Shown: piece by piece, positions 18,286 through 28,989 of the stretch
Layout: each line of letters starts with the position of its first letter
Position numbering within the stretch: the stretch's first letter is position 1
Origin: Nitrospirillum iridis
Lineage (GTDB): Bacteria > Pseudomonadota > Alphaproteobacteria > Azospirillales > Azospirillaceae
Reading direction: 5' to 3'
DNA length: 64,000 nucleotides
Assembly: GCF_014205765.1 (NCBI RefSeq)
Contig: NZ_JACIIZ010000003.1
Span: 483,023-547,022, forward strand
Translations under genes and position numbers: made by a program
Notes under the pieces: model-generated
The model's input: the letters and a program-made list of their open reading frames with translations, nothing else
Database searches by the model: none
Told to the model about the DNA's origin: nothing

Positions 18286-19242
18286 TCACCTATCATCGAC
18301 CACGGCGGCCAGGGGGTCCGGCGGCTCCAGCGACGCGGTGTCCGCCACCGGCCAGTCCGCCATCAGCCGCCGGCGCCAGACCCGCGGCGCCTCCCCGCTC
18401 TGCTTATGGAAAAAGCGCGAGAAGTAGGCGGGGTCCTCGAAGCCCAAATCATAGGCGATGGCGGCGATGGTCTGGCCGCTGTAGAGGATCAGGCGCTTGG
18501 CCTCGGTCATCAGGCGGTCCTGGATCAGGCCGATGGCCGGGCGGCCCGTCACCGCCAGGCAAGCGGCGCGCAGGGTGGACGACGACGTCCGCAACTCCGA
18601 CAGGTAGGCGTCCAGCGGGCGGTGACTGCGATAGTGCCGCTCCACCAGGGAACGGAAGGCAGCCACCAGGGCGACCTGGCCGGAACGGCCGCCGGTGCCG
18701 GCATTGGAGGCCGCGGCCGGCAGCACCACCCGCAGCATCGCCGCCATCAGCACCAGCATGTGGCCCTCCGCCGCCGCGCGATAGCCCGGCTCCTGGCCGC
18801 GCAACTCCCGCAGCACGCCATCGGCGGCCGCCAGAACGGCGGCGAAGGCCATCCCCTGGCCCGCCATGTCCAGGCAGGCGGCGTCCGCGCCCAAGGCGGC
18901 GAAGGCGGGGTCCCGTCGCGCCAAGCCGCGCAATATGCGGTCGGACAGGGTGACGACCCAGCCGATGGTGCCACGGACGAAGGCGAAGCCATGCACCACG
19001 CCGGCCGGCACCACGATCAAGGTGGGCCCGTCGAAGGTCCAGCTCCGCTGGTCGGCCTGCACCCGTCCCGCCCCCTCGCGAATGGCCAGGAACTGCACAA
19101 GGTCGCCGTGCTGATGCGGCCTGATGCGCCAGTCCACCAGGCTGCTGCGATCCTCGATCAGTTCTACATGCAGGAAGCGATCCTCCGCCGTCGCCGGCGC
19201 CTCGCCATACAGGGAGAAGACGGGGATGTCCGGGCGGCTCAT
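18286..19242 (-). CDS. AraC-family regulator, PobR-like
   Basis: 318 residues, with the start at ATG 19242 (MSRPDIPVFSLYGE); an upstream TTG at 19284 is less likely. The N-terminal cupin sensor has FLHVELIEDRSSLVDWRIRP, HQHGDLVQFL and VVPAGVVHGF, the layout of the HpaA/PobR subgroup that senses hydroxy-aromatic acids. The C-terminal double helix-turn-helix ends IAAIAYDLGFEDPAYFSRFF. It is divergent from pobA (276 nt between starts), the classical PobR-pobA arrangement, so it probably activates pobA in response to 4-hydroxybenzoate. Confidence 0.87.
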   Translation of the reverse strand: MSRPDIPVFSLYGEAPATAEDRFLHVELIEDRSSLVDWRIRPHQHGDLVQFLAIREGAGRVQADQRSWTFDGPTLIVVPAGVVHGFAFVRGTIGWVVTLSDRILRGLARRDPAFAALGADAACLDMAGQGMAFAAVLAAADGVLRELRGQEPGYRAAAEGHMLVLMAAMLRVVLPAAASNAGTGGRSGQVALVAAFRSLVERHYRSHRPLDAYLSELRTSSSTLRAACLAVTGRPAIGLIQDRLMTEAKRLILYSGQTIAAIAYDLGFEDPAYFSRFFHKQSGEAPRVWRRRLMADWPVADTASLEPPDPLAAVVDDR

Positions 19243-19335
19243 GAGCGCGTCCCCGCCCAGGACCGCATGGTGGAAAAACACCAAGTCATGATCGATATGA
19301 CGGATAACATGTATCGCTGGGTTCGATTGTTTTAA

Positions 19336-20709
<1,374 letters not shown>

Positions 20710-20814
20710 CCGGCCACAGGGCGGCCGGGGGCCTGAAGCGCAAGGACGGCAAGGCGGACGGGCACGACATATCCTATGATCGGCCCGCCCGCCCCTTGCC
20801 TTGAGCCCCGCCCG

Positions 20815-21594
20815 ATGACCCTTGATACCCTGGAAGACGCCCTCGCCGCGGGCCTGGTCCAATCCGCCCGCTTCACCGATATGGACTGGCGCGACCTGGA
20901 CGCGGCGGGTGTCCAGGTCCTGGACTGCGTCTTCCAGGATGTGCGCTTCACGGGCGTTGATTTCAGCGACGCCCATTTCCGGAATTGCCAGTTCGTCCGC
21001 TGCCGGTTGTCGCATGTCAACCTACGCGACGCCGTGCTGGAGGATTGCCGCTTCGTCGATCCCGCGGACAAGACCGCCGGCTGCACCCTGGCCTTCAGCG
21101 CGCTCCGCGCCGCCCGCCTCACCCGCTGCGACCTGTCGTTCTGCGCCTTCGATCGCTGCACGCTGTTCGATGTGGTGGCGGAAACGTGCAGCTTCATGGG
21201 GGCCCGCTTCCACCTGGTGGACTTCCACCACGCGCTCAGCCGTACCAAGGCCATCCACCGCGCCGCGTTCCGCGACTGCACCTTCGAATTGGCCGATCTA
21301 TCGCGCCTGACCTTGCGGGAGGCCCAGTTCATCCGCTGCCGCCTGCGGGAAGCCGATTTGCACGGCGCCGACCTGACCGACGTGGACCTGCGTGGCAGCG
21401 ACCTGTTCCAGGCCGTCACCACCGAGGCCAGGCTGGACGGCGCCGACCTGCGCGGCGCGGAGATCAGCGGCCTGGATATCCGCCAGCTGGCCAGCTACGA
21501 CGGGCTGAAGATCGCCGCCGACCAGCAACACATCCTGCTGGCGGCGGCCGGTATTGAGGTGTGTGCGGACGCGGAGCCTGAGCCGGTCCGGTGA
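20815..21594 (+). CDS. Pentapeptide-repeat protein
   Basis: 259 residues from ATG 20815 (an ATG at 20776 would add 13). It is nearly all pentapeptide repeats of the A(D/N)LXX kind: ARFTDMDWRDLD, VRFTGVDFSDAHFRNCQF, and late perfect copies ADLHGADLTDVDLRGSDLF, then ADLRGAEISGLDI. The repeats are interrupted at about 85-100 (DPADKTAGCTL), so the beta-helix may have two lobes with a loop, as in Qnr/MfpA-like DNA mimics; the match to that class is only by layout. The function is unknown. It sits 105 nt after pobA and starts the non-catabolic block. Confidence 0.85.
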   Translation: MTLDTLEDALAAGLVQSARFTDMDWRDLDAAGVQVLDCVFQDVRFTGVDFSDAHFRNCQFVRCRLSHVNLRDAVLEDCRFVDPADKTAGCTLAFSALRAARLTRCDLSFCAFDRCTLFDVVAETCSFMGARFHLVDFHHALSRTKAIHRAAFRDCTFELADLSRLTLREAQFIRCRLREADLHGADLTDVDLRGSDLFQAVTTEARLDGADLRGAEISGLDIRQLASYDGLKIAADQQHILLAAAGIEVCADAEPEPVR

Positions 21595-21775
21595 CAAACC
21601 TCCGGGCTGCGCTTGGCGAGCATGGAGCGGCTATGGCATGGTGCCAAAATCGCCGACGCGCCAGAAAGTCGCGGCCTTCCACCGCGACCACTGAAAATCG
21701 CGCAGATCATCCCAATCAAGCAAATAATTTTAATACAATATCAGCGCCTAATTGAATTTATTGGGTCAAATAAAA

Positions 21776-23071
21776 ATGAATGAACATCTTCCGTCAATAA
21801 AAAACCACACTGATCGCTCACCCCAATTTCACCTCTTCCGATATGCCCTGGCAATCCTGGCATTATTAAGTTGGCCGCTTGGGATGCTGTGCGGTGAGCG
21901 GCTGGCGGGAGCCCGATATGACGCCCTGGTCTTTCATTGGCCGACTACCAAGGCGTTCGCCGATCATTTGAATTGGCATGCGCTGGCTGAGTACGATTCA
22001 GCAACGATGCCCCTGTTCCATATCCTACTGGCCCAGGTTCCAGGCGTGGGGGACTTCACCGTCTATCGGACCATCGGCTTCATCATTGGCTGCATGGCCT
22101 TGGCGGCCGTGGGCTGCGCCATCCATCGGCGCTTCCGCCCGTTTCTGAGGGACAGAAGCCTCATCGCCCTGTTGATTGGTGCCGTCGCCCTGTCGCCCGG
22201 TCTGCGGGACGCGACATTCTGGGGCAGCACCGATGCCTTGCCACTCCTGTTCCTAGGCTTGAGCGTCCTTTTGCTGACGGATCCGGTGACGGGTGACTGG
22301 CTGGACCGGGTCTCTGGCGCGCGCACGGTGGCCATCGCCATGATCAGCGCCGCCGCCTTTTACACGCGCCAACAGTACATCGTTGTGCCGGTGCTGGCAT
22401 GGTGGCTGCTGTTACGGCGCAGCCGCTTTGGGGCGTTGGGCGTGACCGGCCTGTTCGTCGCCGCAGCCGCGCCGGCCGCCGCCCTGTTGGTCACCTGGCA
22501 TGGCCTTACCACCCCGTCCCATCAGGGGCAGCAGAGCCTCAATCCGTTCAACCTCATCATCGTGGGTGCGGCCCTGTTCCCCACAGCCCTGCCCTTCGTC
22601 TTGAGCCTGCGCCGACCGGCCACCAAGCGGATCCTGGTGGTTGCCGGTACGGGCGCGGCCCTGGGACTGGTCCTGTCCTTCCTTCCTCTTGGCATAAGCG
22701 GCGTGGGCGGCGGCATCGTCATAAAATTGGCCATGCTGCTGGGCCCCAGGGGCGGAATCATCGTTGTGTCCGCTATCGCGGCGCTGGGGTGGTGGACGCT
22801 GATCAGCGCCGCGCGCACCCATCGGGACAACGCATTGGTCGCGCTGCTGGTTGTTACGCCCCTGGCGATCGCAAGCCCGCTGTATGAACGCTACATAGAC
22901 CCTATCGCGCCCATCTCCATCATCCTGCTCGCTACGCCCGGGGTATCCCGAACCCTGGTGCAGCGGCATTCCATTCCCATGCTGTTCTGTCTGATGCTCA
23001 CCCTTGAAGTGGTGACACTGACCTGGTTCCAGATTTGGGGTCACGCGGTGCCGGTGCCGCCCGGCTATTGA
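21776..23071 (+). CDS. Polytopic membrane protein, GT-C glycosyltransferase-like
   Basis: 431 residues with about 10 hydrophobic helices. The start is ATG 21776 (MNEHLPSI); a TTG at 21752 is in frame but has no ribosome site. After TM1 comes a periplasmic loop with YDALVFHWPTTKAFADHL and ATMPLFHILLAQV, resembling the first-loop acidic and small-residue pattern of lipid-linked sugar transferases (ArnT/ALG10-like), but I cannot see a definitive DD or ED catalytic motif. Upstream sequence (21720-21780) is AT-rich against the high-GC surroundings. The call is tentative: lipid- or polysaccharide-modifying transferase versus unrelated transporter. Confidence 0.65.
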   Translation: MNEHLPSIKNHTDRSPQFHLFRYALAILALLSWPLGMLCGERLAGARYDALVFHWPTTKAFADHLNWHALAEYDSATMPLFHILLAQVPGVGDFTVYRTIGFIIGCMALAAVGCAIHRRFRPFLRDRSLIALLIGAVALSPGLRDATFWGSTDALPLLFLGLSVLLLTDPVTGDWLDRVSGARTVAIAMISAAAFYTRQQYIVVPVLAWWLLLRRSRFGALGVTGLFVAAAAPAAALLVTWHGLTTPSHQGQQSLNPFNLIIVGAALFPTALPFVLSLRRPATKRILVVAGTGAALGLVLSFLPLGISGVGGGIVIKLAMLLGPRGGIIVVSAIAALGWWTLISAARTHRDNALVALLVVTPLAIASPLYERYIDPIAPISIILLATPGVSRTLVQRHSIPMLFCLMLTLEVVTLTWFQIWGHAVPVPPGY

Positions 23072-23123
23072 ACCCTGGGAGCGTCCCCCGGGGGCGTCAA
23101 TGGCGGCCGGGAGCAGGAAGGCG

Positions 23124-23154
23124 CCCCTATCGGAATCCCTATTCCGACTAGGGG
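23124..23154. terminator. Bulged hairpin after the membrane-protein gene
   Basis: Arms 23124-23136 (CCCCTATCGGAAT) and 23141-23154 pair except for one bulged C, with a 4-nt loop. An AT-rich stretch (about 23159-23180, ATTTATATAAAATAAC) follows and could contain the -10 region of the next gene. Whether it terminates or regulates is unclear. Confidence 0.45.
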
Positions 23155-23304
23155 AAGTATTTATATAAAATAACAATCCACCGTCGTTTAATTTGGACGT
23201 CCTTCCTGCTTTTTTGAAATATAAACAGGGCATTAATGTGCTAGAAGCGTGCTGTCGACGGCGCGCCTGCGCCCGCAAGAGGATGTTCCGAAAAGGGGAT
23301 TGCT

Positions 23305-26300
23305 GTGCAGGCCAAGGTCTTTCATTTCGGTGATTGGCTGGTGGACGCGCAAGCGCGCACGCTGCGGCGCACCGACGGCAGCCAGGAGATCAAGGCCGAA
23401 CCGCGGGCCATGGACGTCCTTGTCACCCTGTGCGACCGGGCGGGTGAAATCCTGAGCGCGGATGAGCTTCTGCGCCTGTGCTGGGACGGCGTTTCCGTCG
23501 GGGAAAACCAGGTCCACAAGGCGATCACGCAACTGCGCAAGCTGCTCGGGGACACCGCCGCCGGCGCCCGCTACATCGAGAACATCCGCAGCCGGGGCTA
23601 TCGCACCGTCGCGCCGGTCGCGGAAATCATGGGCGGGGCGCAGCCGACCGAGGTGGGAAGTTGGCTTGACACATCGCCCTTCGTCGGCCTGGACGCCTTT
23701 GATGAGGCGCACGCGGCCGTGTTCTTCGGCCGCGCTGCCGCCATCGCCCGGTTGCGCGCCACCGTGGCGGCGCAGACCGGTGCCGGCCATGGCCTGGTGC
23801 TGGTGCTGGGCCCCAGCGGCAGCGGCAAGACATCGCTGATCCAGGCCGGCCTGCTGCCGGCGTTGCGGTCGTCCGACCACCCCTTCCGCCTGCTTGCCAC
23901 CACCACCCTGGACATGGGCGATGTCCAGGGCGACGCCCTGCACACCGCCCTTGGCAGCGCGTTGCTGGATTTGGAGGTGGAGGGGGCGCCCCTGCTGGAT
24001 GGTGCCAGCGCCGAGGGCCTCGGCACCCAGTTGACGGCGGCGGCGGACGCGCCCCTGCTGGCATTGGACGCGATGGCGGCACGGTATCCGGACGGCAGGG
24101 CCGTGCTGGTCATCGATAGGCTGGAAGCCGTCTTCGGCAACGCCGCGATCGATGAGACGCGGCGGCGCGGCTTTTTCACCGCGCTCAGCCGGCTGGAATG
24201 CAGCGGCGCCATCCTGGTCATCGCCGCCTGCCGCAACGACTTCTACCCCGATGTGGTGCGGGAGCCCCTGCTGCTGGCCAGCAAGGCGCGCGGCGGCCAT
24301 TTCGACCTGGAGCCGCCGACCCGCGCCGAAATCATCCAGATGATCCGCCAGCCCGCCCGGGTGGCGGGCCTGCGGTTCGGCGTCGATCCCGACAGCCAGG
24401 CGCAGCTGGATGACACGCTGTGCGAGGCGGCAGCGGACACCCCCGACGCCCTGCCCCTGTTGCAGTACACGCTGCAGGAACTGTACTTGCAGCGCAGCAA
24501 CACCCGGGAACTGACGGTCGCGGCCTATCGCGCCCTGGGCGGCATCGGCGGCGCCATCGGCAAACGGGCGGAGGCCACGCTGGACGCGCTGCCGCCCCAT
24601 TGCCGCGCCGCCCTGCCCCGCGTCCTGTCGCTGGTCGTCACCGTCGGCGCGGGGGAGGAGGCGGCGCGCAGCCGGCGCATCGCCTGGTCCGCCCTGACCA
24701 CGGCGGACGAACGGGCGCTGGTCCAGACCTTCGTGCAGCACCGCCTGTTCGTCAGCCATATGTTCGACGGGGTGCCGGTGTTCGGCGTGACGCACGAGGC
24801 CATGCTGCGCCTCTGGCCCCGCGCCGCCGCCTGGATCGCCGACCACCGCCGCCTGCTGAAGGTGCGCGGCCGGATGGAGGATGCGGCCCGCCGCTGGCTG
24901 GCGGAGGGGCGGCGCGCCGACCTGCTGCTACCGCGCGGCCAACCCCTGGCGGAGGCGCGCGACCTGGCCGGCTTCGCGCCCCTGCCGCTGACCGCCGACG
25001 TGCGCGCCTTCATCGACGCCTCGGTGACGCGGGAGCGGCAGGCCGAACGCCGCCGCCGGGGCGCCATCGCCGGCTTCGCCGCCATCGCCGTGGTCGCCGC
25101 GGGCCTGGGCCTGCTGGCCCGGCAGGCGGAGAAGACAGCGCAACAGCGCAAGCACCAGGCCGAGGATCTGATGAACTTCATGGTCGGCAACTTCGCCGAC
25201 AAGCTGCGCCCCCTGGGCCGGCTGGAACTGTTGTCGGACATCAGCGAAAAAGCCCTGAGCTACTTTAGTCAAGAACCCTTGTCCAACCTGACGCCGGAGG
25301 ACCGTGCACAACAGGCGAAGGCCTTGCAGACCTTGGCGGAGGTGGCCCGCTCGCGCGCCGATCCCAAGTCCGCGCAAGCCGCCCTCGCCAAGGCGAAAAG
25401 CCTGCTTGACGCCAATCTGGCTCAGGGCCTGGAGAGCCCGGATCTGCTGAAGGATTTGGGGGCGGTGGCGTTCTGGATGGGGCAGATCAGCCTGGATGCG
25501 AACGATCTAGACGGCGCGGAAGCGGCCTTCCGGGAGTATGAACGCTACGCCAAGCGCATGATGGCCATCTCACCGGAGAACGTTGATGCCTGGACCGAAC
25601 TGTCCTACGCCCTCGGCAACCTTGGGTCGACGGCGGTGAAACGAGCGGACTATGAGAAAGCTGCCGCATTTTTCGAGAGTTCCTTAGCCCTGAAGCGCCA
25701 AGCCCTGGCCCAGCGCCCCAAAGACCATGAGTTACGCGTGGCTGTGGCGACTACCCTGTCCTGGCTTGGCACGGCCTATGCCGAGCAGGGCGAGCTTCGC
25801 AAAGCGGTATCATTTTTTGATAAAGAGGCAGATGAATTACACTCATTGAGTGCTGACGCTCCCTCAGAATTTGGTTGGATATATCGTCTGGGAACTTGCC
25901 AGTACCGCCGCCTTAACCTGCTGGACGCACTGGGGGAAGAACAGCGGGCCGACGAGCAAATGGTGGAGACAAGGAAACTTTTCCAGGAATTGGTCGCCCA
26001 TGACCCCAGCAATCAGGTCTGGCAACGCCTGCGCCTGAATGTGGAGGTCGTGGCGGGGGAATTCCTGGTTGAACGGCATCAATACGCCAAGGCCTTGGCG
26101 CTTCAGCGCGCCCTTGCCGCCGAATTGACCACCTTCCGCGAGCAAGACCCTGCGAATCCCGATTGGGCGCTCACCGATTTGAACAACCAGGCCAACATCG
26201 GTGCCAGCCTTCTGGGGCTCAACCGGGTTCAGGAGGCTGCGGCCCAACTGATCACCACTGTTGCCCGGCTGCGCAGCCAAAACGGAAAAGAAAAAATGGC

Positions 26301-26586
26301 AACAGAATATGACGAAAGATTGTCGTACACCCTGCTACGTCTCGCAGACGCCCATGAGAAAATGGGGGACTTTGACAATGCCCGGCTAAATCGCCATGAA
26401 GTTATTGAAATAGATAGAAAATATATTGATTCTGTAATAAAAGATCGGTATATTTTTGACACATGGTCTTCAGCGAATTTAAAACTCGGGAACTATGATT
26501 TTGCGAAGCCGCAAATGGAGTGGCTTGAAAAAATTGGTTATCAAAAACCAGCCTACGTCGAATCTTTGTCTCAATCATCCAGATAG
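23305..26586 (+). CDS. CadC-like regulator: winged helix + STAND ATPase + TM + TPR
   Basis: 1093 residues, GTG start at 23305 with AAGGGG six bases before it. Residues 1-105 form an OmpR/PhoB-type winged helix (FHFGDWLVDAQARTLRR, NQVHKAITQLRKLLGD, YIENIRSRGYRTVAPV). Residues 125-520 form an nSTAND-type NTPase with Walker A GPSGSGKTS (169-177) and Walker B AVLVIDRLE (Asp271). A single membrane helix at about 585-605 is followed by a TPR-rich, presumably periplasmic part to the end. This is a one-component membrane-bound transcription factor. GC drops visibly in the last 300 nt. The DP-EP gene follows by 9 nt and is co-transcribed. Targets are probably the adjacent genes, including the convergent operon at 27390-31512. 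Confidence 0.88.
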   Translation: MQAKVFHFGDWLVDAQARTLRRTDGSQEIKAEPRAMDVLVTLCDRAGEILSADELLRLCWDGVSVGENQVHKAITQLRKLLGDTAAGARYIENIRSRGYRTVAPVAEIMGGAQPTEVGSWLDTSPFVGLDAFDEAHAAVFFGRAAAIARLRATVAAQTGAGHGLVLVLGPSGSGKTSLIQAGLLPALRSSDHPFRLLATTTLDMGDVQGDALHTALGSALLDLEVEGAPLLDGASAEGLGTQLTAAADAPLLALDAMAARYPDGRAVLVIDRLEAVFGNAAIDETRRRGFFTALSRLECSGAILVIAACRNDFYPDVVREPLLLASKARGGHFDLEPPTRAEIIQMIRQPARVAGLRFGVDPDSQAQLDDTLCEAAADTPDALPLLQYTLQELYLQRSNTRELTVAAYRALGGIGGAIGKRAEATLDALPPHCRAALPRVLSLVVTVGAGEEAARSRRIAWSALTTADERALVQTFVQHRLFVSHMFDGVPVFGVTHEAMLRLWPRAAAWIADHRRLLKVRGRMEDAARRWLAEGRRADLLLPRGQPLAEARDLAGFAPLPLTADVRAFIDASVTRERQAERRRRGAIAGFAAIAVVAAGLGLLARQAEKTAQQRKHQAEDLMNFMVGNFADKLRPLGRLELLSDISEKALSYFSQEPLSNLTPEDRAQQAKALQTLAEVARSRADPKSAQAALAKAKSLLDANLAQGLESPDLLKDLGAVAFWMGQISLDANDLDGAEAAFREYERYAKRMMAISPENVDAWTELSYALGNLGSTAVKRADYEKAAAFFESSLALKRQALAQRPKDHELRVAVATTLSWLGTAYAEQGELRKAVSFFDKEADELHSLSADAPSEFGWIYRLGTCQYRRLNLLDALGEEQRADEQMVETRKLFQELVAHDPSNQVWQRLRLNVEVVAGEFLVERHQYAKALALQRALAAELTTFREQDPANPDWALTDLNNQANIGASLLGLNRVQEAAAQLITTVARLRSQNGKEKMATEYDERLSYTLLRLADAHEKMGDFDNARLNRHEVIEIDRKYIDSVIKDRYIFDTWSSANLKLGNYDFAKPQMEWLEKIGYQKPAYVESLSQSSR

Positions 26587-26595
26587 GGGATTACA

Positions 26596-27006
26596 ATGCC
26601 TGACCCTCTTAACGAAATTAATGTGACCGTCACGATCGCGGTCCAGGATGGCGACTATGTATGGAGCTACGCAGGCGATGTCACTAATCCCAGTACGGGC
26701 CTGATCACCCTGCCGAACAACAATCCCGCTAAGATCACCTATGCCCTCTGCCCCGAGACCGCGGCCCAATACAGCTTCTGCTTTGTGAACCTCAGCGAGG
26801 CGCACGCCACAACTCGGCAGATCACATTCATTAAAATCGACCGCACCTCCATCACCATTCATGACGAGAACCTTCCCGGATATACCGGTGTCACGCCATT
26901 CGGTTTTCGCTTGATCGCGCGCTCCCGGGGCAACATCAACGCCCCCATCGTCAGCCCCGATCCTGAGGTCATTAATGAGCCTGGCCCTAGACCCCCTTGC
27001 GAGTAA
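26596..27006 (+). CDS. DP-EP family protein
   Basis: 136 residues. It begins INVTVTIAVQDGDYVWSYAGDV and GLITLPNNNPAKITYAL, and its C-terminal tail contains SPDPEVINEPGP, matching the DP...EP motif pair that names this family of small beta-rich proteins. No signal peptide is evident. An AGGGGAT ribosome site lies 5 nt before the ATG. It is the second gene of an operon with the CadC-like regulator and ends just before two hairpins. The family has no known activity. Cytoplasmic or non-classically secreted structural or effector roles are all open. Confidence 0.8.
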   Translation: MPDPLNEINVTVTIAVQDGDYVWSYAGDVTNPSTGLITLPNNNPAKITYALCPETAAQYSFCFVNLSEAHATTRQITFIKIDRTSITIHDENLPGYTGVTPFGFRLIARSRGNINAPIVSPDPEVINEPGPRPPCE

Positions 27007-27025
27007 TCGTTCCTACCAGGTCCCT

Positions 27026-27057
27026 GCCCCCTGGCGCCATCGCCGGGGGGCTTTTTT
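27026..27057 (+). terminator. Rho-independent terminator after the DP-EP gene
   Basis: An 11-bp stem (27026-27036 with 27041-27051, one G-T pair), tetraloop CCAT, then six T (27052-27057). It ends the regulator/DP-EP transcript. Confidence 0.9.
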
Positions 27058-27150
27058 GTTGAATCCTGGTGCCAGCCGAAACCGCTGCCGTTTCCGGTGG
27101 CCCGGAAGTCGAAAACTCTCCGAACGGCCATAACTGACCATTACTTGACG

Positions 27151-27188
27151 CCCCGCCCCCGGCGCCATCGCTCCGGTGGCGGGGGTTT
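27151..27188 (+). terminator. Second hairpin downstream of the DP-EP gene
   Basis: Arms 27151-27162 (CCCCGCCCCCGG) and 27173-27184 pair with one mismatch, and a short T-run follows. It shares GGCGCCATCGC with the first terminator about 120 nt upstream. It is likely a backup terminator. Confidence 0.6.
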
Positions 27189-27210
27189 TACTTGCGGCCC
27201 AGCGGCGAGT

Positions 27211-27255
27211 GAAAAAGGAAAGGGCGTGCCGGAGGATCAATCCGGTACGCCCTTT
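27211..27255 (-). terminator. Rho-independent terminator of the three-gene minus operon
   Basis: A 15-bp stem (27219-27233 with 27241-27255, one G-T pair) with loop GGATCAA. Read leftward it is followed by TTCCTTTTTC. It lies 135 nt after the stop of the last gene of the toxin-like operon. Confidence 0.85.
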
Positions 27256-27389
27256 CATCTGGGGCGGCCACCCCCGCGCCCCGGGGATATCCGCCAACGC
27301 CGCCTGGGCCGAGGCAACCTCGCCTCTCTCTCCGGCGGCGGTGGTGATCACGGACGGGGGGCCCGCCGCGTCACCGTTGACGCCCGGAC

Positions 27390-28871
27390 TTAACGGGCGT
27401 TCGGGATGGCGTAGATGAAGATGGGGTCGGCGAAGTCGGTCGGGCTGACATACTTCAGGACGATGCAGGCGGTTCCCTTCGCGCCATCGGTGCCCAGCGA
27501 CATCACCCAGGGCTGCGCGTCCGGTCCCGTACCGGTCGTGCCGGCCAGGATGTACATCAGTGGTACGTAGACGCCGGCCGTCATGGTCTGCTGGTTGTAG
27601 GCCACCGTGTCATCGCCTGTGATCGTCAGGGTCTGGGATCCCGACGCGTTCGTCAGCGGCCGGCCACCGAAGGCGGCCAGCGGCACGGGGTTGAGATAGT
27701 TGGCCGCCGTGACCGTCTGGACGATCCCATTGGGGGCGATGGTCCCGGTGATCGTGGACAGCGTCCCGTTTTTCCGGTCGTAGCCGCGTTTAAAGGTGAC
27801 ATCGATCAGGGGCGGATCGCCGGCCACGGCGGACGGGACCTGCAGGGTGCCGCCACTGAAGGTCATCCCGTCGCCGAACTGGAAGGCCTGCGTGGTGCGG
27901 CCATCGGTGGACAGGGTGATGGCCACGGAATAGCCGGTGATGTCCCCGGGCTGGAAGTAGTATGACCCCTGAATGGCCAGAAATGCGCCCGGGACCACGG
28001 ACGGCAAGGGGTAGAAACCGCTGAAACCCGCCAAGGCCTCGGCCTGTCCACCGGGTGGATGGAGCACGGGCGGCACCGCGGCCCCCTCCGGAATGGTGTA
28101 GAGTGAGCGGGAATCGACCGCACCCGTGGTTTTATCGGGATACATGTTGTTGCAGGCCAAGCCCTGGGCCCCCGCCGTCCCCATGATCAGGCTGATCCCG
28201 TCTTTCGGCGCGCCCAAGGTGAAGTAATACATGTTCAGATTATAGCTGTAGCTGTGAACCGGCCTTAGCTCCCCCCCGGCGTCGGCATAGCGGATCAGCA
28301 GCCCCGGGCCGATTTCCGCCACCCGTTGAGGCGCCCCGCCGTTGGATGCCGGCAGATAATAAGCGCCCTGGAACAGGTCGGGCGGCACCGGGTTGTTGTA
28401 GGTCACCCCGGAAATGCCGATGAGGAATTCGGCGGGCGGTTGGGAGATGACGCCCTCGCACGCGGCGGTGAACGCCTCCGACGGGCCGGCGCGCGTAAAG
28501 CGCAGGTCCAGGGCGAAGGGGCAATCCTCGCTTTTGGGCTGGGTCAAGCGCCCGTCCGCGAAATGGCCGGTGAAGGGAAAGGTGCTGGACGTCTTCCCAT
28601 CCAGCGACAGGATGAGGGAAATATCCAGCACGCTACTCTCGCCGCCGTCCTTCACATGGAGATTGGCGTCGATGGCGAAAAACGCGCCCTCGGCATGCTT
28701 GAGACCGTAATAGCCATTGAATTCCAGCAGGGCCAGGAGATCGGGTTTTTCCGTCAATCCCCGCACATCAATATTTTTGTATTTCTCATAAATACGACGG
28801 TGCGTTTCAACGATGTTGTCTTGGATGCCACGCGCGGCGATCAAGGAAGCGGAATTCGTTGTTATTGACAT
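27390..28871 (-). CDS. Protein with two internal repeats, unknown function (toxin-like operon)
   Basis: 493 residues; the start at 28871 (MSITTNSASLIAARG) has GGAG seven bases upstream. After a helical N-terminus (1-47) come two homologous beta-rich modules, about 48-261 and 279-490. Both run FxGxY, GAFxAI, a long strand (SLILSLDGKTSSTFPF / AITLSTDGRTTQAFQF), a GVI/GTI turn, then a Y(N/L)NPVP motif followed by FQG/FGG, and both end in a Tyr-(T/A)-Ile-Pro tail (YTIP, YAIP). No signal peptide or catalytic motif is visible. I do not recognise the family. It is the third gene of the operon headed by a pore-former-like protein, so a partner, immunity or binding component is possible. Confidence 0.75.
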   Translation of the reverse strand: MSITTNSASLIAARGIQDNIVETHRRIYEKYKNIDVRGLTEKPDLLALLEFNGYYGLKHAEGAFFAIDANLHVKDGGESSVLDISLILSLDGKTSSTFPFTGHFADGRLTQPKSEDCPFALDLRFTRAGPSEAFTAACEGVISQPPAEFLIGISGVTYNNPVPPDLFQGAYYLPASNGGAPQRVAEIGPGLLIRYADAGGELRPVHSYSYNLNMYYFTLGAPKDGISLIMGTAGAQGLACNNMYPDKTTGAVDSRSLYTIPEGAAVPPVLHPPGGQAEALAGFSGFYPLPSVVPGAFLAIQGSYYFQPGDITGYSVAITLSTDGRTTQAFQFGDGMTFSGGTLQVPSAVAGDPPLIDVTFKRGYDRKNGTLSTITGTIAPNGIVQTVTAANYLNPVPLAAFGGRPLTNASGSQTLTITGDDTVAYNQQTMTAGVYVPLMYILAGTTGTGPDAQPWVMSLGTDGAKGTACIVLKYVSPTDFADPIFIYAIPNAR

Positions 28872-28989
28872 AATATATCTCCAATTCTGATAAGAGGATT
28901 TTTCATTGGGAATGAAGCGAAACGCCGCCTGGGGGCTGAATATGCAACCCGCCAGGCGGCACGTCCGACCCGATGGGCCGGCCGTTTCG

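Larger units (their letters stand above)
27007..27389. other. Intergenic region with three hairpins
   Basis: 383 nt between the convergent DP-EP gene and the 493-residue protein gene. It holds a terminator for each strand and one further hairpin (separate entries). The first two hairpins share the core GGCGCCATCGC, which suggests a duplicated terminator element. No reading frame here looks coding. Confidence 0.6.

Noticed and set aside
23233..24846. 537-codon open frame on the minus strand
   Set aside because: Antisense to the CadC-like regulator, whose winged helix and Walker motifs are unmistakable.
26280..26590. Separate AT-rich gene at the end of the regulator
   Set aside because: The frame continues unbroken from the TPR region and ends just before the DP-EP ribosome site; low GC alone is not a gene boundary.
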